DNA from: Clostridia bacterium
GTDB lineage: Bacteria; Bacillota; Clostridia; Oscillospirales; QAMX01
Length of the DNA stretch: 34,894 bases
Direction of reading: 5' to 3'
Assembly: GCA_017532825.1 (NCBI GenBank)
Contig: JAFXIT010000031.1
Location: 70,613 to 105,506, forward strand
Below, in pieces: positions 9,478-16,863 of the stretch. Position 1 is the stretch's first letter. Each line of letters starts with the position of its first letter. Below the pieces are notes generated by a model, which saw nothing but the letters and a program-made list of their open reading frames with translations, was not told where the DNA came from and did not search any database. The position numbers and the translations under genes are program-made.

Positions 9478-10479
9478 ATGAGAGAAAGCCTTAATACGGT
9501 CTTTGACAGCTTTTGTCAGAACCGTGACGTAATAAAAAAAGCCTTTGCCTGGGAGCGCACCGAGCTCTACCCCGTCTGTGCGCTGATGTTCGCCTCGGAG
9601 GGCAGGAGTGCCACGAGAGAGGCGCTTGACGACTGCCGCCGCCTTATCCGTGAAAAGACGGGCATATTTTCAAACTTCCGCTCGACCGCTCTGCCGGTGC
9701 TTGCCTCGATGATGGCCGTATCGTCCGACCCCGAAGGGAGACTTGCCTCGGCCCTTGAGCTGCATACCGCACTTCGGAAGCGTTTTGCCGCATCCCTCTA
9801 CCTGCCCGTTGCCGCAATGCTCCTTTCGCCCCTTGTCGGGTCGGATAACGACGGCTTTGCCGAGCGTACACGTGAGGTCTACGACCTCATGAAAAAGGAT
9901 CACCCCATGCTTACCGGCGAGGAGGACGTCGTCTTTGCGGGAATGCTCGCCCTTGACGGTGCCGCTCCCGACCTGCTGACCGCACAAGCCGAGGAGTGCT
10001 ACGGACTTCTTAAGCAGACCTTCCGCTCCCGTGACGCAGTGCAGTCGCTTTCACAGCTGCTTTCGCTGTTTGAGGGTACCGCAGAGGAAAAGTGCGCCGC
10101 CACCGTCGAGCTTTACCAAAAGCTCGAGGGGCAGGGCTACCGCTACGGACGTGACAAGGAGCTTGCCGTGCTCGGTGTTGCCGCCTGCCTTGGACAGCCG
10201 TCGAGGTCGGTCGCAGACGATATTGCGGCGGTTGCCGACCGTCTCAAGACCGCAGGCGGCTACGGATTTTTCGGTCTTGGCCGCCGTGAACGGCTGCTGC
10301 ATGCGGCTATGATAGTTACCGCCGACATTTCGGCCGATGCCGCAGCGCAAATGGGCATATCCGCAGGAATAAATGCGGCGATGTCGGCCGTCATTGCCTC
10401 CCAGCACGCCGCACTCTGCGCCGCAATAACCGTGTCCACGGCTACTGCCGCCGCCCGTGCATCCGCCGCCCACAGCTAA
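9478..10479 (+). CDS. DUF4003 family protein
   Basis: A 333-residue, mainly alpha-helical protein of the DUF4003 family, of unknown function. Recognisable family features are the N-terminal YPVCALMFAS segment, the helix around LALDGAAPDLLTAQAEECY, and FRSRDAVQSLSQLLSLFEG near residues 182-200. The C-terminal ~50 residues are Ala-rich and hydrophobic, possibly a membrane-associated hairpin. AGAGGT at 9465-9470 serves as ribosome site. It follows the putative hydrolase by 16 bases and is followed by a terminator, so it is the last gene of a two-gene operon. Confidence 0.78.
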   Translation: MRESLNTVFDSFCQNRDVIKKAFAWERTELYPVCALMFASEGRSATREALDDCRRLIREKTGIFSNFRSTALPVLASMMAVSSDPEGRLASALELHTALRKRFAASLYLPVAAMLLSPLVGSDNDGFAERTREVYDLMKKDHPMLTGEEDVVFAGMLALDGAAPDLLTAQAEECYGLLKQTFRSRDAVQSLSQLLSLFEGTAEEKCAATVELYQKLEGQGYRYGRDKELAVLGVAACLGQPSRSVADDIAAVADRLKTAGGYGFFGLGRRERLLHAAMIVTADISADAAAQMGISAGINAAMSAVIASQHAALCAAITVSTATAAARASAAHS

Positions 10480-10485
10480 AAAATT

Positions 10486-10515
10486 AAGGCACACGCCCCC
10501 CGGGGTGTGTGCCTT
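10486..10515. terminator. Bidirectional terminator between DUF4003 gene and GH-A-like hydrolase
   Basis: A 14-bp stem with one G-T wobble (10486-10499 against 10502-10515) and a very short C-rich loop. The A/T-run on the left gives the better U-tract to the minus-strand gene ending at 10533. Confidence 0.85.
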
Positions 10516-10532
10516 GTTTGTTGCGAAGAAGG

Positions 10533-11654
10533 CTACAAGGCCGCAAAGGCCTCTTTAACGGCGTAGTAGGCGGGCTTTCTGCTCTCGTCAAGTCTGCAGA
10601 TGCCCCAGGCGGTCTCGCAGGGACAGTCATCCTGACCGCAGGTAAAGCAGCCTACGGAATCCTGCCAGCAATAGAGAATTGCACCTGCAAGGTGGGGATG
10701 AGCAAGAAGCTTGGGCAGCAGACGGCTGTAAAACTCGGCCTGGCCCTCCTCGGTGTGGCCGATGCCGGCATCGTGCCGCCAGTACTTCAGCACGTGGGTA
10801 AAACAGCCAAGGGCGTATCTTGCCTTGTCCTCATCGGCACAGCGCTCGACGTTTCTCTGAAGACCCTCGGGAAGGACCTTTACAAACTCGTCAAGCCGTG
10901 CCTCGGCGTCTGCACGGTCGGCAAAGCCGTGCTCTTCGAAAAACTTCTGTATCTCGGGCTTGTCATCTGGCACACAGCGGCCTGCCGAGGAAAAACCGAA
11001 CTCCATAAGCACTACGGGCAGCCCAAACTGCTCGTAGAAAAGGTTTATTTCCTCGTCGTAGGTCTCAATGCCGCCGGCACCCCAGGTGCCTGCATAGCAG
11101 TCAATACCGACGTAATCGCTTCCGCCGATGCGCTCTTCGATATAACGGCAGTATTTTTCACGCCATTCGTTGTTGCAGCTGTTGTGACCGATACATCCGT
11201 CGGGGTCGCCCTTGCGGATACCATTTGAGCAGGCGATGATGAATTCCACCGACTCCGACGCAGTAATAGGTGCACGGAAATGCTCGACGTACAGTTCGTT
11301 GGTTATCTGCCAGCACTTGACCGAGGACTTCAGCGCACGGGCCATCTTTTCGCAGACCTCGGCGGCCTTTTCAAGACCCTCTGCGGTTCTGACGTCAATG
11401 CCCGAGGCAATAAAATCACGGGGATAGGGGGTGATGCCGATGGTGTAGATGCCCTTTTCGGCGTAATACTCGCAGCCCTTGCGGTAGGAGGCAAAGCCCG
11501 GAGTCTCGTTGCCCTCGGCGTCGAAGGGAAAGGGAATATCACGGCGTACCCAGGTAAGACCTGCCTCCAAAAGTCCCTCTCTGTCCGACGACGGATGGCA
11601 AATACCCTTCATAAAGCCGCCCGTTTTTTTATAAAGACTGCTTAGATCTGCCAT
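10533..11654 (-). CDS. Clan GH-A-like glycoside hydrolase, Cys-rich
   Basis: A 373-residue cytoplasmic protein with TIM-barrel features of clan GH-A. An Asn-Glu pair in CWQITNELYV (Glu120) sits where the acid/base lies, and VLMEFGFSS (Glu218) where the nucleophile lies. The spacing of 98 residues fits strands 4 and 7. I do not recognise a CAZy family. The protein holds many cysteines, including a C-terminal cluster at 336, 339, 344, 346 and 353. Start at 11654 was chosen for the GGGAGG site on the minus strand at 11662-11667; the frame extends 13 codons further without support. It is divergent from the ZIP transporter gene and has its own promoter at 11684-11712. Confidence 0.68.
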   Translation of the reverse strand: MADLSSLYKKTGGFMKGICHPSSDREGLLEAGLTWVRRDIPFPFDAEGNETPGFASYRKGCEYYAEKGIYTIGITPYPRDFIASGIDVRTAEGLEKAAEVCEKMARALKSSVKCWQITNELYVEHFRAPITASESVEFIIACSNGIRKGDPDGCIGHNSCNNEWREKYCRYIEERIGGSDYVGIDCYAGTWGAGGIETYDEEINLFYEQFGLPVVLMEFGFSSAGRCVPDDKPEIQKFFEEHGFADRADAEARLDEFVKVLPEGLQRNVERCADEDKARYALGCFTHVLKYWRHDAGIGHTEEGQAEFYSRLLPKLLAHPHLAGAILYCWQDSVGCFTCGQDDCPCETAWGICRLDESRKPAYYAVKEAFAAL

Positions 11655-11683
11655 ATTTAAACCTCCCTTTGGGTGTTTGTTCA

Positions 11684-11712
11684 AATATATCACATTTTAA
11701 GGGGTTTGTAAA
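11684..11712 (-). promoter_or_regulatory. Sigma-A promoter of the GH-A-like hydrolase gene
   Basis: On the minus strand, -35 TTTACA (11712-11707), 17-bp spacer, -10 TATATT (11689-11684). Its -35 overlaps the candidate -35 of the divergent ZIP promoter. Confidence 0.7.
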
Positions 11713-11737
11713 CAAAAATTTTCCTCCGAGATATACT
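11709..11737 (+). promoter_or_regulatory. Candidate promoter of the ZIP transporter gene
   Basis: -10 TATACT (11732-11737) preceded at 17 bp by a weak -35 TAAACA (11709-11714). This -35 overlaps that of the divergent gene, inside the inverted repeat TTTGT-AA-ACAAA (11705-11716). Confidence 0.5.
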
Positions 11738-11756
11738 GTAATGAGGAGGAATCTTT

Positions 11757-12515
11757 ATGCAAAACGTACTTCTCGCCACGCTGGCTACCGTCGGGACATG
11801 GCTGCTGACAGCCCTCGGCGCGGCCACGGTGGCGTTTTTTAAAAACCCCGCACCAAGGGTGCTCTCGCCCATCCTCGGCTTTTCGGCAGGGGTGATGATA
11901 GCGGCAAGCTTCTGGTCACTTCTTGAGCCTGCCGCCGCCTCTGCCGAGCTGTTGGGTATGCCCGCCTACGCCGTGACGGTGGCGGGATTTATCTGCGGAG
12001 CGGGGTTTATGTGGGTCTCTGACAAGGGCATAGCCCGTCTGACGGGCGGACGTGGGCTTGACCGCATGGGAATGCTGATGCTCTCGGTCACCCTCCACAA
12101 CATACCCGAGGGCCTTGCCATCGGCGTGGCTTTCGGACAGCTCTGCGGCTCGGATGGGCTCGGCGGGGCCTTCGGGCTGGCACTGGGTATCGGACTTCAG
12201 AACTTCCCCGAGGGTGCGGCGGTGAGCCTGCCCCTTCGAAAGGACGGGCGCTCACGGCTTAAAAGCTTTATGCTGGGGCAGGCCTCGGGTGCGGTCGAGC
12301 CGATCGCAGGCGCACTTGGAGCGCTCCTTGCGATGAACATCGAAAGGACGATGCCCTTTGTGCTGAGCTTTGCCGCAGGAGCGATGATACTTGTCTCGGT
12401 GCACGAGCTCATACCCTCCTGCAGGGAGGGCTGTGAGGGTCGGCCCTACCTTGCCTCGGCGGGTGTGATAGGAGGGTTTGCGGTAATGACCCTTCTTGAT
12501 ATAATGCTTGGATAA
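11757..12515 (+). CDS. ZIP family divalent metal transporter (ZupT-like)
   Basis: A 252-residue integral membrane protein of the ZIP family, which imports zinc, iron or manganese. The two metal-binding helices are clear: HNIPEGLAIGVAFG near residues 113-126 (helix 4) and LQNFPEGAAVSLPLR near 147-161 (helix 5). About eight membrane helices fit the family topology. AGGAGG at 11744-11749 places the start at 11757. The ccdA promoter begins 5 bases after the stop, so the gene is probably monocistronic or read through into ccdA. Metal specificity cannot be deduced. Confidence 0.92.
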   Translation: MQNVLLATLATVGTWLLTALGAATVAFFKNPAPRVLSPILGFSAGVMIAASFWSLLEPAAASAELLGMPAYAVTVAGFICGAGFMWVSDKGIARLTGGRGLDRMGMLMLSVTLHNIPEGLAIGVAFGQLCGSDGLGGAFGLALGIGLQNFPEGAAVSLPLRKDGRSRLKSFMLGQASGAVEPIAGALGALLAMNIERTMPFVLSFAAGAMILVSVHELIPSCREGCEGRPYLASAGVIGGFAVMTLLDIMLG

Positions 12516-12520
12516 AACTA

Positions 12521-12549
12521 TTGAAATCGGGGCAAAAATACCTTATAAT
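12521..12549 (+). promoter_or_regulatory. Sigma-A promoter of ccdA operon
   Basis: -35 TTGAAA (12521-12526), 17-bp spacer, perfect -10 TATAAT (12544-12549), about 29 bp upstream of the ccdA start. Confidence 0.85.
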
Positions 12550-12577
12550 AGATACAAAAGAGGAAAGGAGGGGGCGT

Positions 12578-13237
12578 ATGCAGTTTTTTATCGCATTTTT
12601 GGAGGGAATTATAACCTTCGTCTCTCCCTGCCTCCTCCCCATGCTTCCCATCTACGTCTCCTACTTCGCCTGCGGCGGCGAGCGGGGAAGCCGTGTGACA
12701 TTGAAAAACGCCCTCGGATTCGTGCTCGGCTTTAGTGCGGTGTTTGTCGCACTCGGTGCTCTGGCGGGGGCGATAGGCGGATTTCTTGTCAGATACCGCT
12801 CTGTTCTGGACGTGGTGACGGGGCTTATCGTCATCGCCTTCGGTCTTGGCTGTACGGGTCTTTTCAGGCTTCCCTTCTTCGGGCTGTCCGCCTCCGCACG
12901 CACACACGACCTCGGCTTTTTCTCCTCGGCAGTGCTCGGTATCGTCTTTTCGGTCGGCTGGACACCCTGCGTGGGAGCCTTCCTCGGCTCGGCGCTCGCC
13001 CTCGCCTCGACTCAAGGGAGCGTTGCCAAGGGCGTTTTGATGCTTGTTTGCTACTGTGCGGGGCTTGGAATACCCTTTGTCATCAGCGCACTGCTTATAG
13101 ATAGACTTCGGGGGGCGTTTGAGCTTATCAAGCGCAACTACAATAAGATAAATATCGCCTGCGGCATATTCTTAATAGCCGTCGGCGTGATGATGGCGAC
13201 GGGGCTTATGAGCCGTATTGTCGGACTGCTTGCATAG
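12578..13237 (+). CDS. ccdA: CcdA-type thiol-disulfide transport protein
   Basis: A 219-residue membrane protein of the CcdA/DsbD transmembrane family, which carries reducing electrons from cytoplasmic thioredoxin to extracytoplasmic thiol proteins. Six hydrophobic helices are visible. The paired redox cysteines lie in ITFVSPCLLPMLPIYVSYF (helix 1) and FSVGWTPCVGAFLG (helix 4), both in the diagnostic Cys-Pro / Pro-Cys contexts. The ATG at 12578 was chosen because it follows GGAGGGGG and a promoter whose -10 ends at 12549; in-frame upstream codons lie before the likely transcription start. The thioredoxin-like partner begins 11 bases after the stop. Confidence 0.93.
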   Translation: MQFFIAFLEGIITFVSPCLLPMLPIYVSYFACGGERGSRVTLKNALGFVLGFSAVFVALGALAGAIGGFLVRYRSVLDVVTGLIVIAFGLGCTGLFRLPFFGLSASARTHDLGFFSSAVLGIVFSVGWTPCVGAFLGSALALASTQGSVAKGVLMLVCYCAGLGIPFVISALLIDRLRGAFELIKRNYNKINIACGIFLIAVGVMMATGLMSRIVGLLA

Positions 13238-13248
13238 GAGGGGAATCT

Positions 13249-13836
13249 GTGAACAAAAAAACGATCATAGCCGTCGTCACAGCCGCCCTGCTTTTCGGCG
13301 TGATACTGGGTGCCGCCCTCCTTTACGACCGCCTGGGAGGCTCTGCCGAAAACCTCACCCCCGTCGCAGGGTCGACCACCGCCGACGAGAGCGGGGGAGG
13401 TACGTCGGGGACCGAGCGGAGGATGTACGATTTTACCGTCTATACCCTCTCGGGCGAGGCGGTCAGCCTTTCCGACTTCGTCGGCAAGCCGGTGGTACTG
13501 AACTTCTGGGCGAGCTGGTGCTCCCCCTGCAAGGGCGAGATGCCGGAGTTTGAGGATGCCTACCGCCGCTACGGCAAGGATATACACTTTCTTATGGTGA
13601 ATATGACCGACGGTCGCTCCGAGACGGTCGAAAGCGCAAGCGACTTTGTGCGCTCCGAGGGCTATACCTTCCCCGTCTACTACGATACCGACACCGACGC
13701 CGCAATGCAGTACGCCGTAAGCTCCATTCCCATGACCTTTTTTATAGGGGATGACGGCATCGTCGTTGCCTACGCCGTCGGCGCCATAGACGGCGATACC
13801 ATCCAGCGTGGGATAGATATGATATTTGAGGAGTAG
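13249..13836 (+). CDS. Membrane-anchored TlpA/ResA-like thiol-disulfide oxidoreductase
   Basis: A 195-residue protein with an N-terminal membrane anchor (about residues 5-27), a low-complexity Ser/Thr/Gly linker, and a thioredoxin-fold domain from about residue 58. The active site WCSPC lies in NFWASWCSPCKGEMPEF and the cis-proline is in SSIPMTFFI. It should act outside the membrane on cytochrome, spore or cell-wall thiol proteins and receive electrons from CcdA encoded just upstream. The start is GTG at 13249, preceded by AGGAGGGG. The family (TlpA/ResA/StoA) is clear; the specific target is not. StoA-like roles in spore cortex formation are possible. Confidence 0.92.
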   Translation: MNKKTIIAVVTAALLFGVILGAALLYDRLGGSAENLTPVAGSTTADESGGGTSGTERRMYDFTVYTLSGEAVSLSDFVGKPVVLNFWASWCSPCKGEMPEFEDAYRRYGKDIHFLMVNMTDGRSETVESASDFVRSEGYTFPVYYDTDTDAAMQYAVSSIPMTFFIGDDGIVVAYAVGAIDGDTIQRGIDMIFEE

Positions 13837-13841
13837 ACGGC

Positions 13842-14636
13842 GTGGATAAGGTCATAGTCTGCCCCGTCTGCGGTGAGGGGCTTTTTAAAGAGGACAGAAC
13901 GTTTGGCTGTGCAAACGGACACCGCTTCGACCTTGCTCGGGAGGGCTATCTCAACCTCCTGCGCTCCTCCAAAAAGGGGGACACCGTCGGTGACGATCCT
14001 GCCGCCTGCCGTGCTCGGCGTGAGCTGCTGAATAAGGGCTATTACAGCCCCCTGCGTGACTTTCTGTGCAATAAGCTCTCGGGTAGGAGCGGGCGACTGC
14101 TCGATATCTGCTGCGGCGAGGGCTACTATACCTCAGCGTTTGCGGGGGTAGAGGGGCTTGAGGTCTACGGCTTTGACATCTCAAAGGAGATGGTGCGCCT
14201 TGCCGCAAAGCGTGGAAAGGGACGCTATTTCGTTGCAAATCTCGCCCACGTCCCCGTGGCATCGGGCTCGTTTGACCTTGCGACCCACCTTTTTGCACCC
14301 TTTAACGCCGCAGAATTCGCAAGAGTTCTCAAAAGCGGCGGCGAGCTTTTCACCGTCTTTCCCGGCGCACGACACCTCTTTGGGCTGAAAGCGGTCTTGT
14401 ACGACCGTCCCTACGAAAACGACGAGCGTCTGCCCTCCGCCGAGGGCTTTGAGCTTGTCGGGACGGAACGGGTAAAGGCCGAGACGGTCATAGAGGGAAA
14501 CGGGGACATCTCCGCCCTTTTTCGCATGACCCCCTATTACTTCCGTACCCCGCCCGAAAACAAAAAACGCCTCGAGGGTGTTGAAAGTCTACCGACCGAG
14601 CTCGAATTTGTCATCGCTACCTATAAAAAGATATAA
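13842..14636 (+). CDS. rlmA: RlmA-type 23S rRNA (guanine-N1) methyltransferase
   Basis: A 264-residue SAM-dependent methyltransferase of the RlmA family, which methylates N1 of G745 or G748 in 23S rRNA. The N-terminal zinc ribbon uses CPVC and C-x-x-G-H and runs into FDLAREGYLNLL, a stretch specific to this family. The SAM-binding motif is LLDICCGEGYYTSAF near residues 87-101. The start is GTG at 13842, 5 bases after the thioredoxin stop, with GAGGAG at 13828-13833 inside the preceding gene, so translation is likely coupled. Its last codons (KKI-stop) and terminator are duplicated at 15563-15617. Confidence 0.85.
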   Translation: MDKVIVCPVCGEGLFKEDRTFGCANGHRFDLAREGYLNLLRSSKKGDTVGDDPAACRARRELLNKGYYSPLRDFLCNKLSGRSGRLLDICCGEGYYTSAFAGVEGLEVYGFDISKEMVRLAAKRGKGRYFVANLAHVPVASGSFDLATHLFAPFNAAEFARVLKSGGELFTVFPGARHLFGLKAVLYDRPYENDERLPSAEGFELVGTERVKAETVIEGNGDISALFRMTPYYFRTPPENKKRLEGVESLPTELEFVIATYKKI

Positions 14637-14681
14637 AAAATCACCGCAGAGAGCAGTCTCTCTGCGGTGCTTTTTCATTTT
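14625..14681. repeat. Direct repeat copy A: rlmA 3' end plus terminator
   Basis: The segment 14625-14669 matches 15563-15607 at 44 of 45 positions (offset 938); the similarity continues with a 2-nt gap through TTTTCATTTT. It includes the last codons of rlmA and the whole hairpin. Confidence 0.9.
14642..14669. terminator. Terminator hairpin after rlmA (copy A)
   Basis: A perfect 12-bp stem (14642-14653 with 14658-14669), loop CAGT, flanked by A- and T-runs, so it can act in both directions. Confidence 0.92.
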
Positions 14682-15397
14682 GATGTGTCGGCCTTCAGTC
14701 CGTCTTTGGTAAGCAACGCCGAGTATCGGTATTCTGTGCCGCCCATGACCGACCGGAAGGTAAGACGGATGTTCTCGCCCTCGGGTGCTGCCTCAAAGCC
14801 GATCAAATTGCCAAAGCCATATTTGCGAGTGCCGAAAAGCGCGTAGTCGCCTTCGTCATTAAACACATTTTGCCAGGTCACGCCGCCGTCAAGGGTATAG
14901 CTTGCGGCAAAGCGCGGTGTGCCATAGCCATCTCCTCCCGTGATCACACCGATATTCTCTCCGACAAAGAGGATGTTGTCTACAAGCTCGGAATATAGGC
15001 GAGGCAAGGTCGGGTTGAGATAACCCTCTGCCTGCCCAAATCTTTCAACACGCCATCCGTCGCCGTCGTCAACGCATACGTCCCAAAAGTCGTATCCTCC
15101 CATTCTTCCGGTGGCGTAGAGCGCAATGCGTCTGCCGCTTTCAAATCTCCAGCCTGCACAGAAGTGGCCGTAGCGTGTTTCTGACGACGGATCATGCAAA
15201 TCGGGAAAGTGGTAAAACGTCGGGAGGTCGTCGGTCTCGTCGAGCGGACCGCAGTTCGGCTTTGACGAGCAGGATGCCATAGTAAACAAGAGGCAGAGTA
15301 CCAATAGGATTCGTACGAGATATCCACCGAATGGGTATGTTCTTGTGCTTGGACCATAGTAGGTGTTTACCTGATTCCGAGCAGTTCCGGTTGCCAT
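14675..15397 (-). CDS. Asp-box lipoprotein, function unknown
   Basis: A 240-residue predicted lipoprotein. A hydrophobic stretch at residues 28-42 ends in a lipobox with Cys43 (LLFTMASC). It is preceded by an unusually long, polar 26-residue N-terminal region. The start at 15397 is nevertheless well supported by GAAAGGAG just upstream on the minus strand. Residues 166-175 (S-Y-T-L-D-G-G-V-T-W) form a typical Asp-box, the turn motif of BNR/sialidase-type beta-propellers, but only one clear copy is present. I do not recognise the family. The gene lies alone between two copies of a ~55-bp repeat, has its own promoter at 15467-15494, and its upstream DNA is much more A+T-rich than the region, all of which suggests acquisition. 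Confidence 0.75.
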   Translation of the reverse strand: MATGTARNQVNTYYGPSTRTYPFGGYLVRILLVLCLLFTMASCSSKPNCGPLDETDDLPTFYHFPDLHDPSSETRYGHFCAGWRFESGRRIALYATGRMGGYDFWDVCVDDGDGWRVERFGQAEGYLNPTLPRLYSELVDNILFVGENIGVITGGDGYGTPRFAASYTLDGGVTWQNVFNDEGDYALFGTRKYGFGNLIGFEAAPEGENIRLTFRSVMGGTEYRYSALLTKDGLKADTSK

Positions 15398-15461
15398 AAT
15401 AAGCTCCTTTCTTCGATACGGTTGTGATTGGGTGTTAGGTCAACAAAAGATCTTTTGCATT

Positions 15462-15494
15462 CATATATTATCATATATGCCAAAAAGTTGTCAA
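15462..15494 (-). promoter_or_regulatory. Sigma-A promoter of the Asp-box lipoprotein gene, with inverted repeat over the -10
   Basis: On the minus strand, perfect -35 TTGACA (15494-15489), 16-bp spacer, -10 GATAAT (15472-15467). CATATAT-TATC-ATATATG (15462-15479) is an inverted repeat that covers the -10 and could be an operator. Confidence 0.68.
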
Positions 15495-15536
15495 TATCAA
15501 ACAGACAATAAATTTGTACATTTGCACAGTATGCTA

Positions 15537-15558
15537 TGTTTACATAATAATGTAGACA
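15537..15558. promoter_or_regulatory. Inverted repeat upstream of the lipoprotein promoter
   Basis: TGTTTACAT-AATA-ATGTAGACA: 9-nt arms with one T/C difference around a 4-nt centre. It may be a repressor operator or a recombination-related site; it lies just inside repeat copy B. Confidence 0.45.
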
Positions 15559-15562
15559 ACAA

Positions 15563-15617
15563 AAAAAGATATAAAAAAACACCGCAGAGAGCAGTCTCTC
15601 TGCGGTGTTTTCATTTT
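15563..15617. repeat. Direct repeat copy B: terminator with remnant of rlmA 3' end
   Basis: Second copy of the sequence at 14625-14681, including the nucleotides that encode the last residues and stop of rlmA, although no rlmA gene precedes it here. It contains the terminator hairpin 15580-15607, which serves the minus-strand peptidase gene ending at 15618. Confidence 0.9.
15580..15607. terminator. Terminator hairpin (copy B)
   Basis: Identical 12-bp stem and CAGT loop to 14642-14669, with A-run before and T-run after. It is placed to end transcription of the frameshifted C39 peptidase gene. Confidence 0.9.
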
Positions 15618-16546
15618 TTACTTATACCACACTATTCTCATAAGGGTGGGGTAGGCCGAGAGGAACTGGGCAAGGGTGGTGCGGCCTGCGGAGCCGGGGT
15701 CGTTGATGGTAAAGGCGGAGGACGAAAGGGTAGAGCCGCCCTTAAAGCCGGTAACGACTATCCAGTGGGTACCGCCCGAGGCGTTCTTCGCACCGAGTAT
15801 GACCGGCTTGCCCTCGGAAAGAAGCTCGTATATCTCCGAAAGATAGCCCGACGGACCGCACATTGCGTAGTTTGAGGGCCAGTAGAGCGCACCGCCCGAG
15901 GTATAGGACACCTCTGCGGCGAGGCTGTCGGGGCGGACGGTCTTACCAAGGCGGTAGCTTTCGCACATGGCCACCGAGCAGGTCGTACAGCCGATGCTTG
16001 CCATGCTCTTGCCCGATGAGCCGAGCCTGACCGAGCTCCAGCGAGAGTCGGTCTGGCGGTAGAGGGGCACCGAAAGGCTTACGGAAGGGTACTTCTGAGC
16101 GCCGCTTGAAAGGTAGGCCGAGGATAGGTAACCGACCTTGCCTCCGTCGTAGAGCACACGGCTCCAGCCGTTGCTTTGGGAGAGACGGACGACCCTTTCA
16201 CCGTTGTAAAGGTGTCGATGACACGGTAGGCCATACCGCCGCCCGTGCGGACGTTGAGACTGCCGCTTGAAAGTGTAACGGTAAGCTCCTCACCGCCAAG
16301 GGGGGTAATGTAGGCCGCAGAGAGGTAGCCGTAGGCGTTTTCGCCGTATCGGGCGTACCACCAGCTGCCGCTTTTTGAGATAAGTGTGACGTTGCTTCCC
16401 TTTGCAAGGGAGGTGATCACCCTGCCGCCCGGAGCGGAACGGACGTTGAGGGGAAGCGATGATGTAGATACTTTGCCTGCCTGCGCCGCAAATATGGGCG
16501 TACACATAAGCACGGCCAACGCAAGCGCAAGGATAGTTTTTTTCAT
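15618..16546 (-). pseudogene. Secreted SH3-SH3-C39-type peptidase gene with a frameshift
   Basis: Read in two frames, this encodes a signal peptide (MKKTILALALAVLMC, cleavage after FAAQA), two bacterial SH3 domains (about residues 25-80 and 88-150) and a C-terminal papain-like C39_2 domain. The catalytic set is Cys187 (ASIGCTTC), His261 (GTHWIVV) and Asp283 (INDPGS), numbered for a repaired 309-residue protein. The first frame runs to about 16206, where one base seems missing in TTTAC-AACGGTGAA. Adding one base there restores DTFTNGERVVRLSQSNGWS, a normal SH3 strand pair. The start at 16546 has AAAGGAGGTG. It may be a young pseudogene or a sequencing/assembly indel. The intact protein would bind and trim cell wall. 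Confidence 0.85.
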
Positions 16547-16568
16547 GACAGGCACCTCCTTTAACACT

Positions 16569-16597
16569 ATCTTACCATATTTCGGAGGGTTTGTCAT
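16569..16597 (-). promoter_or_regulatory. Candidate promoter of the SH3-C39 peptidase gene
   Basis: On the minus strand, -35 ATGACA (16597-16592), 17-bp spacer, -10 TAAGAT (16574-16569). Confidence 0.5.
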
Positions 16598-16614
16598 TGC
16601 AAAAAAACTGGAAA

Positions 16615-16821
16615 TCAGCCCTTGCGGAAACGTCTGAGAGCCTGCGGCTCGATGCCGAAAAGCTCGCTTGCAAGGTCGTATATCTCCCCACGCTTGGGAA
16701 GCACCTTGCCCGCCTCGTAGTTTTGCACCGTCCTTAAGGTCACGCCCAGCGCCTGGGCAAGTCCGCTCTGTGACAGACCACCTGCACGGCGAAGCTCCTT
16801 AAGCCTCGCACCAAACTCCAT
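16615..16821 (-). CDS. Small XRE-family transcriptional regulator
   Basis: A 68-residue helix-turn-helix protein of the Cro/C1 (XRE) type. GLSQSGLAQALGVTLRTVQNYE spans helices 2 and 3 of the HTH, and there is no extra sensor domain. The start at 16821 was chosen for the very strong GGAGGGAGGG site on the minus strand; further in-frame upstream sequence contains the promoter. The promoter region carries two inverted repeats (16874-16889 and 16901-16914) that look like operators, so autoregulation is likely. It lies upstream of the SH3-C39 gene on the same strand, but that gene has its own promoter. Confidence 0.88.
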   Translation of the reverse strand: MEFGARLKELRRAGGLSQSGLAQALGVTLRTVQNYEAGKVLPKRGEIYDLASELFGIEPQALRRFRKG

Positions 16822-16863
16822 ATTATCCCTCCCTCCGATAGATATAAAACAGCTGTTGTAATT

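Noticed and set aside
11757..11872. Short minus-strand frame over the start of the ZIP gene
   Set aside because: It has no ribosome site or family match and lies within a well-supported plus-strand gene.
14675..15617. Insertion sequence or MITE between the two repeats
   Set aside because: There is no transposase, the repeats are direct and not terminal inverted repeats, and their length (~55 bp) is far longer than a normal target duplication.
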